In this document: positions 5,867-6,066 of the stretch, one piece after another | Numbering within the stretch: position 1 is the stretch's first letter | Layout: every line of letters begins with the position of its first letter | Source of the DNA: an uncultured Prevotellaceae bacterium | Lineage (GTDB): Bacteria > Bacteroidota > Bacteroidia > Bacteroidales > Bacteroidaceae | Reading direction: 5' to 3' | Assembly (NCBI GenBank): GCA_900315105.1 | Contig: OMXX01000170.1 | Span: forward strand, 1 to 6,066 | DNA: 6,066 nt | The notes under the pieces: model-generated | Seen by the model: only the letters and a program-made list of their open reading frames with translations | Database searches by the model: none | What the model was told of the DNA's origin: nothing | Translations under genes and position numbers: made by a program

Positions 5867-6016
5867 GATTTTTCGCAAGGCTCAACAAGCCAAAGCAAGT
5901 TCCCAATCTACGCAATCTTTTTCCAATAATTTTCAATTTGTTTTATTAGTTGAAGATTGGTAAGATTACGTGAGTTCGACGACTTGCTTCAGCTTGGTGA
6001 GCTTTGCGAACAATTC
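5867..6016. repeat. ~150-bp imperfect palindrome
   Basis: The left arm (5867-5936) matches the reverse complement of the right arm (5950-6016) at roughly three quarters of positions with a few small gaps, around a 13-base loop. The best blocks are TTCGCAA/TTGCGAA, GCTCAACAAGC/GCTTGGTGAGC (10 of 11), AAGCAAGT/ACTTGCTT and AATCTT/AAGATT. As RNA it would be one long stem with internal loops. It could be a degenerate small transposon-like element or a structured RNA. The arms differ partly by transitions, some tolerable as G-U pairs on one strand or the other, so the strand is undecided. Confidence 0.7.
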
Positions 6017-6026
6017 AAGACTGCGA

Positions 6027-6039
6027 GGGCTGAAAGCCC
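6027..6039. repeat. GC-rich hairpin near window edge, possible REP-like repeat start
   Basis: GGGCT-GAA-AGCCC forms a compact perfect hairpin. The following GGGCAGTCCGTAAGGG (6051-6066) could begin another stem whose partner lies beyond the window. Paired short GC-rich hairpins of this type are typical of REP-like intergenic repeats, but only part is visible. Confidence 0.4.
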
Positions 6040-6066
6040 GACACCTAATAGGGCAGTCCGTAAGGG

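Larger units (their letters stand above)
5777..6066. other. Gene-free, hairpin-rich tail of the window
   Basis: No convincing coding region is seen here. A 60-codon minus-strand frame (5754-5936) overlaps the tRNA terminator and one arm of the large palindrome, and is basic and of odd composition, so it is not called. The stretch contains three successive inverted-repeat structures (5814-5863, 5867-6016 and 6027-6039) and runs off the window edge in GC-rich sequence. It looks like an intergenic repeat cluster or a structured non-coding element, and no family can be named from sequence alone. Confidence 0.5.

Noticed and set aside
5754..5936. 60-codon minus-strand open frame
   Set aside because: It overlaps the tRNA terminator and the left arm of the palindrome, has no recognised motif and no visible promoter or ribosome-binding site. 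The open frame may be a by-product of repeat sequence.

Overview
The window looks like chromosomal DNA of a Bacteroidales bacterium, most likely Prevotella or a close relative. Two intergenic regions carry the Bacteroidetes-type promoter (TTG, about 18-19 bases, then TAnnTTTG). Start codons mostly follow A-rich leaders instead of strong Shine-Dalgarno sites. The tRNA does not encode its CCA end. The proteins read as Bacteroidales versions of their families. The genus is inferred from overall character; no database search was possible.

Layout: all five protein genes and the tRNA lie on the + strand. Positions 1-246 are non-coding, with a terminator-like structure (47-90) and a near-consensus sigma-54-type promoter (199-215) ahead of grpE. 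grpE (247-852) and dnaJ (871-2037) form a compact chaperone pair that serves DnaK, which is not in the window. A 62-bp gap, mostly a GC-rich 39-bp repeat, leads to folC (2100-3365) for folate polyglutamylation. A typical Bacteroidetes promoter then drives deoD (3442-4155), a purine nucleoside phosphorylase. The deoD stop codon lies in one arm of a long inverted repeat made of GTGAARA heptamers (4150-4280). Next is nspC (4303-5523), the carboxynorspermidine/carboxyspermidine decarboxylase of the alternative spermidine pathway. A second Bacteroidetes promoter, a tRNA-His (GTG) gene and a strong intrinsic terminator follow. The last ~285 bases hold no convincing gene but are rich in inverted repeats: a nested hairpin (5814-5863), a ~150-bp imperfect palindrome (5867-6016) and a GC-rich hairpin (6027-6039) running into the window edge.

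Apart from grpE-dnaJ, the genes do not form one pathway; this is ordinary housekeeping DNA. The most unusual content is repetitive. The same 39-bp element occurs twice, without a mismatch and in the same orientation. One copy abuts the folC start codon and supplies a purine-rich ribosome-binding-like stretch. The other lies inside nspC, where it adds exactly 13 codons in frame, flanked by a direct hexamer CGGCTC. Removing those 39 bases restores a smooth reading frame just before the conserved GNSCLSGD active-site loop. This resembles the protein-invading palindromic elements known from Rickettsia and is the strongest candidate here for an undescribed phenomenon.
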